A DNA stretch of 64,000 nt, taken from positions 124,001 through 188,000 of the forward strand of contig NZ_SRLE01000006.1 of the NCBI RefSeq assembly GCF_004745945.1, given 5' to 3'. A program made the position numbers and the translations under genes. This stretch comes from Mangrovimicrobium sediminis. Its GTDB lineage: Bacteria; Pseudomonadota; Gammaproteobacteria; Pseudomonadales; Halieaceae. Every line of letters starts with the position of its first letter. The first letter of the stretch is position 1. Below the pieces are notes generated by a model that was not told where the DNA came from, made no database searches, and worked only from the letters and a program-made list of their open reading frames with translations. Of the stretch, positions 1 to 9,322 are shown in pieces.

Positions 1-3000
1 GCCGTCGTGCATGTACGGCTCGGTGTTGAACAGGCCCGGCAGGGAGGGCGTCATGATGCCAGGCAGCGGACCGCCCAGGCGCATGCCGGAGTACTCGCGC
101 AGGGTGCCGACATCGTGCATGGCGCCGTCGGTGTACATCGAGCCGGAGTGACAGCTGTCGCAACCGAGTTTCTCGAACAGCTGCTGGCCCTTCTTACCCT
201 GGGACGTCATCGAGGTGGCCGACTTGCGATAGGGGCTGCGATCCAGCTTGCTCGCATCCAGACTGGTAACGTAGGCGGCCAGCGCATCGAGATCGGCACT
301 GTAGCCCGCTTTCGAGGCACCCAGGGACGCCGCGGTGGAGGCAAACGCCTGGTCGCCCATCAGGCCGCGGCCGAGGAAGCGGTTGCGGATATCCAGCTCG
401 AAATCCTGGACCTCATCGAAGTTGCCGGACCAGTGCAGGTTGCCGTGCAGGTTGCCGGCGGTACCGTTGAGCGAGATGTTGTTGCGCAGGCCTTCACCGC
501 GGCCGGTAAAGTCATACACCCGCCCGTCCTGGCCGCCACTTTCGTGACAGGTGGCGCAGCTGATATAACCCTCGGCGCTCATGCGGCCGGTGACCTCGCC
601 CTCCTCGTCGAGACCGTATGAGGCGTTGTAGAAAATCTGCTTGCCCTTGAGCACCTGTGCGCTGAGAACCTCGCTCTCCACGGTGCCGACGGTCAACTTG
701 TCGGGGTTGACCACATTACCGTTGAGCAGGTTGGCGACATCCACCATCGTGACACTGCGCCCGGTGAAGTTTTTCGCCAGCAGTTGCTTGGAGGCGTAGT
801 CGAGCAACAGCCCCTGCGGCGCGAGGCCAGTGGTGATCTTGCTCACCGAGGAGCCCAGCGCCCCGGTCTCGGGATTGCGGTCGAACACGCTGACCTGGTT
901 GTTGCCCTGCATGGCGACGAACAGGTAGCCGCCGTTGGGAGCAATCGCCAGTGCCGAGGGCGAATCGCCATTGTCGAAGTCCACCCGGCCGGCGGGGATT
1001 TCCGCACCGGCGGCGAGATCGATTTTGGCGGCGAAGGTACGCACGGTGTTGTCCTCGTCGAGGTCCTCGTTGCCGTAGATCAGGCCGCGCGAGGTGTTGT
1101 CCTTCTTGCCCACCACGTAGGCGTAGCGATCCTCCGGGTCGATGATGATCGCGGCCAGGTAGTTGGGCACGCCGCGCCCGTTGTCCACTGCGTCCGGCAC
1201 CAGGTTTTCACCGAGACGTATTTTTTTATTCAGGGTCATGTCGCTGGTTTTGATATCCCAGACCAGGCCCCAGTTGCGGTTGGAGATATAGCGGGTCGCC
1301 AGCAGCCGGCTGCCGTCGCCGGTGAGCGCCAGCGCGCGCACGCTCGGCATGCGGTCCAGTTCGCCAACCACGTTGCGGCTGTTGGTATCGATCTTGACGA
1401 CCTTGCCCGCTGACGCCAGGGCGATGTAGGCATAGCGGCCGCTGCGGTCGATGACAATGCCCTGGGGCGCGGCGCCGTAGCCGAGGTTGATTCGCTGGGC
1501 GACGTTGCCCTGCTCATCGACCACCGCGACCGAGTCCTCGTCGTGCAGGGTGACCCAGGCGTAGCCGGCGCCATCGGTGGCCACCGAGCGCGGGTTGGCG
1601 CCGATGTAGTACTCGCCAACCACTTGCTGCAGGCCGATGTCCAGTTTGGCGATAGTGCCGTTGTCCGGGTTGACCGCCCAGGCGCTGAAACCGTCTCGGG
1701 TGAGCGCCATCTGTGTACTCAGCAGCGGCTGCTCGGTCGCCTCGGGGATGCTGGAGACGGAAAAATTCACCGATGCGGTGCTGGTCGCACCATCGGGGTC
1801 GCGGACCTGGGCAGTCAGGGTATAGGCACCCGGCTCCGCGTAGGTAAAGGACATCGTGCTGCTCGCCGACCAGGGGCTGTAGCTCTCCCCGTCGGCGGAG
1901 CGGAAGCGGAATTGCAGCGAGTCGCCATCCGCGTCGGTGGCCTGGGCAATCGCGGTTGCCTGCTCCCCGACCAGCAATCCCTGGGCGGGTGACACCGCCA
2001 GGCTCTGCATGACCGGGGCGGAGTTGCTGGTCTCGTCGAGGGTACCGCCGGTGGAGAACTGGAAGCTGTACTCCTCCATCGCATTGTGCACGGCGTCCTC
2101 GATGCCGACCAGCACCACCTCGTAGGTGGTATCCGGCTTGAGGTTCTGTAGCGGGTTGATGGTCAGCATACCGACGTGGGAGAGCAGGTAGTCGATCTCG
2201 ACCTGGGCGCCCCCGACCTCGCGTACGATGATGTTTTCACCCACTACGATTTTCTCGGAACGCACGCTCTCCGGGATCATAACGCTGATCGGCGCCATCA
2301 CCGGGTAATTGGTCTGCCCCTGCGTCGGAATGTGGTAGGCGGCGAACGGCGGACGGTTGTCGGGCGCTGCCTGGTGAGCCCACACCCCGAGACCACCGGT
2401 GCTGATCCCCTTGCCCTGCAGTACCCAGTTGTTGCCGCCGCCAGTGAGCAGCAGGTTGCCGATCGGACGGCTCGACTGGCTGGTCTCGATGCCCGCGGTC
2501 AACTCGTTGAAGATCTCAGAGACTTCACAGGTCTCGACGTTGACTTTCAACTGCTCGGCGAACACATATTCGTCCTGGAAGCCCATGTACATGGGGTCGT
2601 TCACCCCGCCACTGAGTTCGGACAGGCCATTGGCCGGATCGTTGTAGAGGACTTCGCAATGCAGCTTCAGGTTGGTCGGATCGGAGAAATCGACGATCTG
2701 GATGCCCGGATTATCGCCGCGGCGGGCGAATACCATGTAGTGGCCGTAGATATCGCTCCAGTAACCGCCCAGTCCATACTCCACGTCGACCAGTTGTGAG
2801 GAACCGTTGACCCACACAGATTTCTTGATGGTCGGGTGTACCGCGGGCAGGTTGAACACGTCCAGCAGCACGGGATTGTAGGGGTCGCTCACGTCGTAGG
2901 TCGCGATACCCGAGCGCGACTGGTCCGAGGCGTAGATGAGCAGGTTGCCCATGAAATTGGGGAAGCCGATGACGCCGGTCAGGCCCAGGTGGTTCCAGGT

Positions 3001-3507
3001 CGCCGTGGTCTGGCCGTCCAGGGAGAGCCAGGCGTTGCCCTGCACGTCGCCGTAGCTCCACCACATTTGCGCCGACCATGGCCAGTACACGCCGCTGCGA
3101 TTCCAGTGCGGGAGGGGACCGGACCAGGGTACATGCGACAGGGAGCCGTCAGCCTCCAGGCGAATGGCGTTGTTGGGGTAGCCGCCGATGTAGATCTCGT
3201 TGCCGCGCTTGTAGGTGGTGTGCGCGTTGCCCGGGTGCTGGGTCTCGCCGAAGGTGGCCACGGTCACAGGATTCGCCGGATTGGAAATATCCAGGGCACG
3301 CACCAGGTAGTCGGCACCCGGGGGCGAAGAGGGTATCTCCGGTATCGCAATCACGTAGTCGCCCATGATATCCGTAATCGCAAGGCGACCCAGTTGCGGA
3401 TGCGACTTGGTGATCAGTTCGCCGGGAGTCTGCGACTGGTTGGGAAAATCGGCCTGGGCAGCGACGCTGATAGCCAGGGTACAAAGTAAACCGAGTGAAC
3501 GTTTCAT
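1..3507 (-). CDS. Secreted beta-propeller / di-heme cytochrome c protein (3' end outside window)
   Basis: The frame is open from the ATG at 3505-3507 to the left edge (1169 codons, no stop seen), so the C-terminus is missing. Residues 1-20 are a Sec signal peptide (MKRSLGLLCTLAISVAAQA). Residues about 30-400 resemble an LVIVD-type propeller with repeated 'V.D.SDP.NP' phrases. About 490-585 is a PKD/cadherin-like Ig fold (DADGDSLQF). About 590-950 carries YVTN/NHL-like propeller repeats. The end is a cytochrome c module with two CxxCH sites, CATCH at residues 984-988 and CDSCH at 1116-1120, finishing in a PYMHDG motif typical of MauG/cytochrome c peroxidase-like di-heme proteins. Only a short tail should be missing. 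I infer a periplasmic or surface electron-transfer or oxidoreductase role; the substrate is unknown. It stands alone, with a 0.5 kb regulatory-looking gap upstream. Confidence 0.85.
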   Translation of the reverse strand, partial: MKRSLGLLCTLAISVAAQADFPNQSQTPGELITKSHPQLGRLAITDIMGDYVIAIPEIPSSPPGADYLVRALDISNPANPVTVATFGETQHPGNAHTTYKRGNEIYIGGYPNNAIRLEADGSLSHVPWSGPLPHWNRSGVYWPWSAQMWWSYGDVQGNAWLSLDGQTTATWNHLGLTGVIGFPNFMGNLLIYASDQSRSGIATYDVSDPYNPVLLDVFNLPAVHPTIKKSVWVNGSSQLVDVEYGLGGYWSDIYGHYMVFARRGDNPGIQIVDFSDPTNLKLHCEVLYNDPANGLSELSGGVNDPMYMGFQDEYVFAEQLKVNVETCEVSEIFNELTAGIETSQSSRPIGNLLLTGGGNNWVLQGKGISTGGLGVWAHQAAPDNRPPFAAYHIPTQGQTNYPVMAPISVMIPESVRSEKIVVGENIIVREVGGAQVEIDYLLSHVGMLTINPLQNLKPDTTYEVVLVGIEDAVHNAMEEYSFQFSTGGTLDETSNSAPVMQSLAVSPAQGLLVGEQATAIAQATDADGDSLQFRFRSADGESYSPWSASSTMSFTYAEPGAYTLTAQVRDPDGATSTASVNFSVSSIPEATEQPLLSTQMALTRDGFSAWAVNPDNGTIAKLDIGLQQVVGEYYIGANPRSVATDGAGYAWVTLHDEDSVAVVDEQGNVAQRINLGYGAAPQGIVIDRSGRYAYIALASAGKVVKIDTNSRNVVGELDRMPSVRALALTGDGSRLLATRYISNRNWGLVWDIKTSDMTLNKKIRLGENLVPDAVDNGRGVPNYLAAIIIDPEDRYAYVVGKKDNTSRGLIYGNEDLDEDNTVRTFAAKIDLAAGAEIPAGRVDFDNGDSPSALAIAPNGGYLFVAMQGNNQVSVFDRNPETGALGSSVSKITTGLAPQGLLLDYASKQLLAKNFTGRSVTMVDVANLLNGNVVNPDKLTVGTVESEVLSAQVLKGKQIFYNASYGLDEEGEVTGRMSAEGYISCATCHESGGQDGRVYDFTGRGEGLRNNISLNGTAGNLHGNLHWSGNFDEVQDFELDIRNRFLGRGLMGDQAFASTAASLGASKAGYSADLDALAAYVTSLDASKLDRSPYRKSATSMTSQGKKGQQLFEKLGCDSCHSGSMYTDGAMHDVGTLREYSGMRLGGPLPGIMTPSLPGLFNTEPYMHDG

Positions 3508-4003
3508 ATCAAACCTGATCGGGATAGCGTTTCGTTCTTCAACTCTGGCGGATCTCACTGCTGTCGCAGCCGTACCACACCGCCCCTTTGCAAAAAAGGC
3601 TAACATCGAAAATTTGTGAGCGTCGTGGAAATACTCGAGAAAAGTCGAGTTTTCTACGACCGCGAAAGCACGAAAAAATTTCGAGGAAAATCGCTACCTT
3701 TGACCAACTGATTGAATCTTTTCAGAAAAAAAATTTTTATGGCGGAGAGAAAACCTGGGGTTATAAGCCATATTCCAAAAAATGATCACTCGGTCACATA
3801 TTTCACGACTGTGACACCGGGAAAAAGCCACGAACGCGCACACGCAACAATTGATTCCCTGCCGTATTTTAGAGGTTATTGGGTGAAAGTATTTGGCAGT
3901 GAGAAAGCCTCAGCCAGGGAGCGCTGCCTGCGCGAAGGCGCTCTCGCCGCAACTTGGGAAGTGGGCGGACCCGCCGGCGCTGGACCCGTGTAGTTTCAGC
4001 GGC
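3508..4003. other. Non-coding gap with AT-rich stretch and candidate operators
   Basis: No convincing gene. The part from about 3590 to 3870 is clearly more AT-rich than its surroundings and contains A- and T-runs, as expected for the promoter region of the leftward cytochrome gene. Two inverted repeats stand out: ACTCGA/TCGAGT at 3633-3638 and 3645-3650, and GTCACA/TGTGAC at 3793-3798 and 3810-3815. Near the end of the flippase gene a weak GAGCGC/GCGCTC hairpin (3919-3924/3938-3943) has no T-run, so it is a poor terminator candidate. Confidence 0.5.
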
Positions 4004-5341
4004 TCACTGCACCGGCAGAAGCGCCGCCCAGTCCATCCGGAAATAGAGAATCGGCAGGGCAACGGCCAGGCTGTACGCCAACAGGCCCACATCCAGCCAG
4101 GGTACCCAGCCGGCGTGCTGTCGCGTGACCCTGGCCACCAGCGGGTAGGTAATCAGGCTGGTGGCGAAGAAGCTCGCCGCCACCCCGGCGACGCCGAAAT
4201 AGCCCACGCTGAGCAGGATCAACAGCGTCTGTACCACCGCTGTCGTGGTCCCGATGGCGGCGTAGCGCCTGGAATCACCGGTGGCGAGGACTGACCCCTC
4301 GGACGTGGCCATGATGATCCTGGGTATAAAGCACAGCGCCAGCAGCATCAGGAAGAGCTTGGCGTCGTGATACCTGGCGTCGTAGAGAAAGCCAATCAGT
4401 TCGGGCCCGATGGCAGCGACCGCCAGGCTGGCGTTGACAAACACGAAGCTCACCGCGAAACGCGCCTTGATGTAGCGGGCGCGGTTCTGCGCCGAGGCTG
4501 CCGGTGGACTATGCACACACAGCGGGAATATCACCCGGTTGCCCACGGTGATGGTGAACATCCGCGGGAAGACGGCGAGCATATAGGCGATCGAGTAGAC
4601 GCCGAGTTCCGCCGTCGTCAGGTTCAGGCCCAGTATCAGCCGGTCACCCTCGTTGGTCAGGAACACACAGGACGAACTCAGGAAGATCCACTTGCCGAAG
4701 TGGAACACCTCCTTGAAATACTGCGGGTCCCAGTGCAGCCGGTTGTACTTACCCGGCATGCAGAACGTGAATATCGCCAGCTTGAGCAACTCGGCGATCA
4801 GCCCGCCGATGACCAGCGCCCACACCGAACGCAGCCAATAGGCCAGGGCCACCAGCATCAACAGGGAGAGCACCTGGCTGCTCAGTTCGAGGATGGTCTG
4901 CCGCCGGAGATTCAGGGCGCGCTGGGCCATGGCCACATAGGTCGGGATGAAGGCCATGACGATGGCGTTGAGGCCAACGATAGGCAGGATCTGCAACAAC
5001 AGCGGTTCACCGTAAGCCTGCGACACCGGGTAGGCGATCACGCAGAAACAGGCAAAGACGAAAAACCCCCGGGCCACGGTAAAGGTCCACACCGTATTCT
5101 GGAAGGCCATGTTATGCGCGTTCTTGCTCTGCATGATCGACGAGTGCGCCCCGATGTCGGTAATCATCTGCAGGCCGTAGGCGAAGGCATGCACCAGCGC
5201 CATCAGGCCGAAGGCTTCCGGGTATAACAGGCGGGTGAGAATCAGGTTGGACGCCAGGCGCAGCACCTGGCTGGCGCCGAGGCTGGTGATCGTCCAGAAC
5301 GCGCTGGAGAGGGTCAGCTGTTTCAGGCTGCTCTGTTGCAA
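4004..5341 (-). CDS. Polysaccharide flippase (Wzx/PST-like membrane protein)
   Basis: The 445-residue protein is almost entirely hydrophobic, with about a dozen predicted membrane segments. Its N-terminus (SAFWTITSLGASQVLRLASN followed by LILTRLLYPEAFG) is typical of the oligosaccharide flippase family in the MATE/MOP superfamily, which moves lipid-linked repeat units across the inner membrane. The start is a TTG at 5339-5341, preceded by GAGG at good spacing. It lies last in a leftward group with a glycosyltransferase, a sulfotransferase and a DUF6473-like protein, 96 bp after the last of these, which fits export of a sulfated glycan. Neither a Wzy polymerase nor a chain-length regulator was seen in the window. 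Confidence 0.85.
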   Translation of the reverse strand: MQQSSLKQLTLSSAFWTITSLGASQVLRLASNLILTRLLYPEAFGLMALVHAFAYGLQMITDIGAHSSIMQSKNAHNMAFQNTVWTFTVARGFFVFACFCVIAYPVSQAYGEPLLLQILPIVGLNAIVMAFIPTYVAMAQRALNLRRQTILELSSQVLSLLMLVALAYWLRSVWALVIGGLIAELLKLAIFTFCMPGKYNRLHWDPQYFKEVFHFGKWIFLSSSCVFLTNEGDRLILGLNLTTAELGVYSIAYMLAVFPRMFTITVGNRVIFPLCVHSPPAASAQNRARYIKARFAVSFVFVNASLAVAAIGPELIGFLYDARYHDAKLFLMLLALCFIPRIIMATSEGSVLATGDSRRYAAIGTTTAVVQTLLILLSVGYFGVAGVAASFFATSLITYPLVARVTRQHAGWVPWLDVGLLAYSLAVALPILYFRMDWAALLPVQ

Positions 5342-5437
5342 GGTTACCTCGGGTACTCGCTGTGGGCGTCACACGCCCGCTCCGGCGCTACCGCCGGCGG
5401 TGCCGCTATGGCATACAACGCGGAGATCGCCGGGCGC

Positions 5438-6370
5438 TCAGCCGGCGGTGGACAGGTAGTCCAGGATCATGCGCGCGGCATCTTCGTGCATGCCGGGGGA
5501 CGGGTAGTAGTCGTTCTCGCTCCACATCGCCGTACCAAAGTCGTCGCGGTCGTCCGCCAGGCATACCTGCACCGGCTCGCCCGTCAGGCGGTGAACCAGC
5601 GGTTGCGGGCTGCCACGGCGAGTCGTGCACTTGATATAGGCGTCGCCCATGGCGGCCACCTGCGCCACCATACCGGCGTTGACCAGCTGCGGGTAATCGG
5701 CAAAGACATCCAGCACCCGGTCGAAGCCGATCTCGTAGTCCGGCTCCCGGCGCGAGAACCAGAGGATGACCTTGGGCACTGTAATCTGCTCGAGAAGACG
5801 CACATAGCTGTCGACCCAGGCGCTGCGCGTCTCCTCCACCAGGCGCTTGAGACGCTGCTTGCCCACCGCGCGACACAGGCTGCGCAGGCTGGACTGCGCA
5901 ATCGGCGAACGCCGCCACAGGTAGCGCGATTCGAGGATCGAGTCCCAGGCCACGTCGGCACCCATCTGCTTGCCGTCACTGCGCCGTGTCAGCAACTCCA
6001 AGCCGCCGCTGCTGAACAGGTGGTTGTCCTCGCTGCGGCCCGACATGATCTGGATGATTGCCAGGCGCCCGCGATTGACGTAATCGATGACCTCGGGCTG
6101 TCGCGCAAAGAAGCGCGGGCCGGCGCCACCGTAACCCAGGTTGAGCACCGGTTCCCCGAGTTGCTCGGCGATCAGGCGCGGGTAGGGAGAATCGCAGAAA
6201 CAGCCGAGGGTCTGGGCCGCGCCGACACAGCTGATGTAGCCGCGCGAACTGCGATCAAACTCCTGCGGACCGCGAAACCACAAGCCGGTCCCGTCCAGGG
6301 TGTACATCTGGTAGTCGACGACTTCGATGTCACGCCGCTGATAATTTGAACAGTGTTCCTCTACCAACAT
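5438..6370 (-). CDS. DUF6473-like protein of a polysaccharide locus
   Basis: A 310-residue soluble protein without a signal peptide or membrane segment. The N-terminal part has 'VVDYQMYTLDGTGLWFRGP', then SCVGAAQTLG and LNLGYGGAGP, which recall the Gly-Ser and Gly-Asn blocks of SGNH-like folds. I recognise this pattern as the DUF6473 type, often found beside sulfotransferases in capsule and exopolysaccharide loci; this assignment is from memory and tentative. The ATG at 6368-6370 overlaps the end of the sulfotransferase gene by 10 bp, so the two are probably translationally coupled. A role in modifying or handling the sulfated glycan is inference; the reaction is unknown. Confidence 0.6.
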   Translation of the reverse strand: MLVEEHCSNYQRRDIEVVDYQMYTLDGTGLWFRGPQEFDRSSRGYISCVGAAQTLGCFCDSPYPRLIAEQLGEPVLNLGYGGAGPRFFARQPEVIDYVNRGRLAIIQIMSGRSEDNHLFSSGGLELLTRRSDGKQMGADVAWDSILESRYLWRRSPIAQSSLRSLCRAVGKQRLKRLVEETRSAWVDSYVRLLEQITVPKVILWFSRREPDYEIGFDRVLDVFADYPQLVNAGMVAQVAAMGDAYIKCTTRRGSPQPLVHRLTGEPVQVCLADDRDDFGTAMWSENDYYPSPGMHEDAARMILDYLSTAG

Positions 6371-7278
6371 ACCGGCCTTCCTAGCATCTGTTCCAACTTT
6401 ACCCGCTGCTCCTCGAATTGCGCCGTTAGCGCCTCGCGCAGCGCATCCGACATCGGCGGAATTGTCGACTGGTTCTTGCGTTCGACATACGCCGACACCT
6501 TGCGTCGCAGGCCACCGGGCACGGCCTTGCGCCCGAGCCGCTTGAGCAGGCTGTCCTCCCAGATCAGGTTGCGCAGCCAGCGCGAGCGCGGCGCCGCGCC
6601 CACCATGCCGCTGCTACTGCAATCGAACTCGAAGGGGTCGTTCACACCCAGGTGCTCCAGCACCTTGCCGCTGAGCAGTTTCGGGTCGGCCTGGAAATCC
6701 CCATAGTCGAACACCGCGATCTGCTCCGGCGCGAACGCCGCGAAATAACGCTCCAACTGGTCCGCGTACATACTGACACGTCGATAGTGCCAATCCCAGC
6801 CCCAGCCCTGGGCGATCCGCGCATCCTCTGCCGCCAGCGCAGCCTCGAAGGTGAGCGGCTCGAGCTGTGCCATGACATTCATGTGGTAGTGCGAGTACAT
6901 GCGCTCGGCTGGATTGCGGATAATCACCACGATACGCGCATCGGGACAGAACCCGGCCAGGCGCGCGGGCACTTCGGGCTGGTACAGGTAGCGCACCGAC
7001 GCCTCCCCGACAATGGATGCGGTGCCCGCCGCGTTGAACAGAGCCAGGTAGGCCTGCTCGGAAGTCGTCGAGTATTTCAACAGCCGCTCGAACAGCACGT
7101 CGCCATCTAGCGGGCCGTTACAGGACGGTGTCGAGTCCGGGGGAAAGGCGAAGAAGTTCGGCTCCTTGGGCTGCGACATGAACACGCTGGGGTGCTGGTC
7201 CAGGTAGCTGGCCAGGGAGGTCGTACCCGACTTTGCCGCGCCTACCAGGAAGAAATTGGGTTTGATCAGTGCGCTCAC
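6361..7278 (-). CDS. PAPS-dependent sulfotransferase
   Basis: A 305-residue cytosolic sulfotransferase-family protein. The N-terminal 5'-phosphosulfate loop is GAAKSGTTSL (residues 13-22), followed by 'YLDQHPSVFMSQPKEPNFF', typical of heparan-sulfate/NodH-like enzymes. The 3'-phosphate site is visible as RNPAERMYSHYHM. It would transfer sulfate from PAPS to a sugar hydroxyl. The start is a GTG (7276-7278) overlapping the stop of the upstream glycosyltransferase by 4 bp (GTGA), a sign of coupling. Together with the flippase and glycosyltransferases it indicates that the exported polysaccharide is sulfated, common in marine bacteria. Confidence 0.88.
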   Translation of the reverse strand: MSALIKPNFFLVGAAKSGTTSLASYLDQHPSVFMSQPKEPNFFAFPPDSTPSCNGPLDGDVLFERLLKYSTTSEQAYLALFNAAGTASIVGEASVRYLYQPEVPARLAGFCPDARIVVIIRNPAERMYSHYHMNVMAQLEPLTFEAALAAEDARIAQGWGWDWHYRRVSMYADQLERYFAAFAPEQIAVFDYGDFQADPKLLSGKVLEHLGVNDPFEFDCSSSGMVGAAPRSRWLRNLIWEDSLLKRLGRKAVPGGLRRKVSAYVERKNQSTIPPMSDALREALTAQFEEQRVKLEQMLGRPVCW

Positions 7279-8483
7279 AGGCGGTATTCGCGAGCCGCTT
7301 CGGGCGCACTGGTGGGCGACAGCTGCCCCAGGTGGTCACGGCGCAGCAACACCTCCTCGAAGCGCCGCGTGGTGTGCGATTCCATCAGTCGCTGCGCGTC
7401 GTCCGCCGATATCGACCAGCGTTCGCCCTCGACAAACTGCGCCAGAGCCGCTGACATCGCCGCGTCGGTGGGTGGGACGGCGCGGCCCAGCCCGTATTCC
7501 TGGGTCATCCAGCCCACGCTGCCAAATTCCGAGGCCAGCACCGGGGTGCCCGCGTTCGCCGCATGCAGCAGGATCGAGGATATCCCCACGTGGTTCGGGT
7601 AGCCCGCCCACATCAGGTCGATGGCGTGACAGAAGTGCCGGAAATCCTGGTCGGAAACGAACTCGTCACGCACGATGATGCTGCCGTCATCCACCAGCTC
7701 GGCGTGCTCCTCCAGTGTTTGCCGCGCACTGGGCGAGACCAGCCCAAACAACAACAGTCGCGCCTTGCCGCGCAGGCCGCTGCCGGCAAAGCTGCGGATC
7801 AGCAACTCGGTGCCCTTGCGTACTCCGAGGTCGCCGATCGAACCAATCAGGCAGTCATCCGCCGACAAACCCAGTGCGGCGCGCGCCTGCTGCTTGTCGA
7901 GATTCGACTCCGGCTGGTCGAACGGGTGCGGAATTTCCGTGATGGAGCGCCCCAGAAACGAAAGCCGCGGCCCGGAGGCTCGCACCGCAAACGGGTCCAC
8001 CGTGTAGATGCGACTGCTGGCGGCGAGATCGAGGGCGAGCATGTCCGCGAGCAGGTAGACACGCTCGCGTTTACCGCGCCCCGGGTAGGCCTGGAAAATA
8101 TTGTGCAGGATCAGGTCGGACCCGGACAGTGCGCGCAACTGGCGGCGCAAGCGGCGGTTGCCAAGCAGGCCGTGGAGCAGGAAATCGGCGCTAGGCACGA
8201 CCAGCTGATCGCATTCGCGGGTATCGAGAATAGCCTCCAGTGCCTCGGCTTCCTGCCGCCCCCCGGGTCGCTTCTGGTGGCAGATCGGTACATCCAGGCA
8301 ATACTCGACGTCGACTCCCGGATGCAGGGTAGCGAGCTTCTCCACCGCCTGCGGCGTATTGCCCGCTTCGCGCCCCACGGTCATGCGCACGCTGTGACCG
8401 CGTCGCGCATAGGCATTGGCAGCATAACTGGCGAAACCGAGAAAATGCCCGACAAACTTGGGCTCGTAGACGATGACTCGCAT
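7275..8483 (-). CDS. Family 4-like glycosyltransferase
   Basis: A 402-residue GT-B protein. The N-terminal half starts MRVIVYEPKFVGHFLGFASY, a donor-independent Rossmann domain with a His after the first strand. The C-terminal half contains IGSIGDLGVRKGTELLIRSF and later 'NHVGISSILLHAANAGTPVLAS', the region that corresponds to the E-x7-E nucleotide-sugar site of GT4 enzymes, although the first Glu is replaced, so donor binding may be unusual. It is the first gene of the leftward polysaccharide group and overlaps the sulfotransferase gene by 4 bp. An 839 bp intergenic region separates it from the divergent glycosyltransferase series. Acceptor and donor cannot be predicted. Confidence 0.8.
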   Translation of the reverse strand: MRVIVYEPKFVGHFLGFASYAANAYARRGHSVRMTVGREAGNTPQAVEKLATLHPGVDVEYCLDVPICHQKRPGGRQEAEALEAILDTRECDQLVVPSADFLLHGLLGNRRLRRQLRALSGSDLILHNIFQAYPGRGKRERVYLLADMLALDLAASSRIYTVDPFAVRASGPRLSFLGRSITEIPHPFDQPESNLDKQQARAALGLSADDCLIGSIGDLGVRKGTELLIRSFAGSGLRGKARLLLFGLVSPSARQTLEEHAELVDDGSIIVRDEFVSDQDFRHFCHAIDLMWAGYPNHVGISSILLHAANAGTPVLASEFGSVGWMTQEYGLGRAVPPTDAAMSAALAQFVEGERWSISADDAQRLMESHTTRRFEEVLLRRDHLGQLSPTSAPEAAREYRL

Positions 8484-9322
8484 GGCTGGGATTACCGGCT
8501 CGGGCTATCTGTGCGGGATGTCGAAGCGCGCTGGCATGCGCCGCGCCTGCCGGAGGCAGCACAGGCATCGACGAGCCAAACACCGTGTCGTTTTCAAATT
8601 CACCCTCCCCCCCGGAAGGTTGAAGCGCATCCCTTGACCTCGAGCGCGTCTCGCGCTGCCGGAAAATGTAGACACACCGGATTCTCCACAACATGAACGA
8701 TAATTTCAGATCGCAGCGCGCTGAATGGCCTCTGTGGGCTATTGCTACAAATGCCGGGTTGATCGCGATTTTTGCACATTGTCCCAGCTGCTGCGCGAGC
8801 CTCGAACGCGGGTAGTCAGCGCCGGGAAAAATGTGTTGTGACCCTATAAATACAGGGCGTTAGCCCATGCGGGTAGCTTTGCGCCCCAGGCGCGAAAATT
8901 GATAGCCCGACCGGGCCAATTCGCCTGAGGCGGCGATGTTTTGCGCTGCGAAATCGGGTACAACAAAACCGTGAATTTCGGTTTGGCGAAATGGATTCGC
9001 AAACCGCAATCGTTGCCTTCCCGATCGCACAGCCGCGCTCGGGACCCCGGACCGGGGCCGGCAACCATCTGTCGGGCATTACCCGGCGCACATCCAGACA
9101 TCGAACACCGGGCTATCGTCGCGAGCTGTTGCTTTTGCGGCGCTGGGGACTTTTTGACCTCGAATTTCGTACAGAAAGGACGGGATACAGGCATGAACCG
9201 CGCGCGCGCGAACGCACACGCCAGATACGCAACAGCAGGTCTCGAGCAGCGCCGCCCCCGGCGCGCAACTCGCGCGCGTGCCTGTGCTTGCCCCTGGCGC
9301 ATCGCAATACACGGGGGCGCGC
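8484..9322. other. Large divergent regulatory region of the polysaccharide locus
   Basis: No gene is supported in this 839 bp stretch between two divergent glycosyltransferase genes. It should hold both promoters. Several short hairpins lie on the rightward leader side, including CGCC/GGCG around a TGA loop near 8930 and the competing AAACCG / CGGTTTG / CAAACCG set at 8965-9006. No clear sigma-70 or sigma-54 consensus was found. Confidence 0.5.
8965..9006 (+). promoter_or_regulatory. Mutually exclusive hairpins in a candidate 5' leader
   Basis: Three segments can pair alternatively. AAAACCG (8965-8971) can pair with CGGTTT (8979-8984). CGGTTTGGCGAA (8979-8990) can instead pair with TTCGCAAACCG (8996-9006) through a 5-nt loop with one bulged G. 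The middle segment cannot do both at once. The arrangement is reminiscent of attenuators and RNA switches, but no U-run follows, and it lies about 320 bp upstream of the first rightward glycosyltransferase. Confidence 0.3.

Noticed and set aside
3588-3993. Short rightward open frames in the gap before the flippase gene
   Set aside because: Lys/Phe-rich translations of an AT-rich promoter region, without ribosome sites or family resemblance.
5364-5378. GGGCGT/ACGCCC hairpin between the DUF6473-like gene and the flippase as a terminator
   Set aside because: No T-run on either strand and the flanking genes are co-directional; not enough to call.
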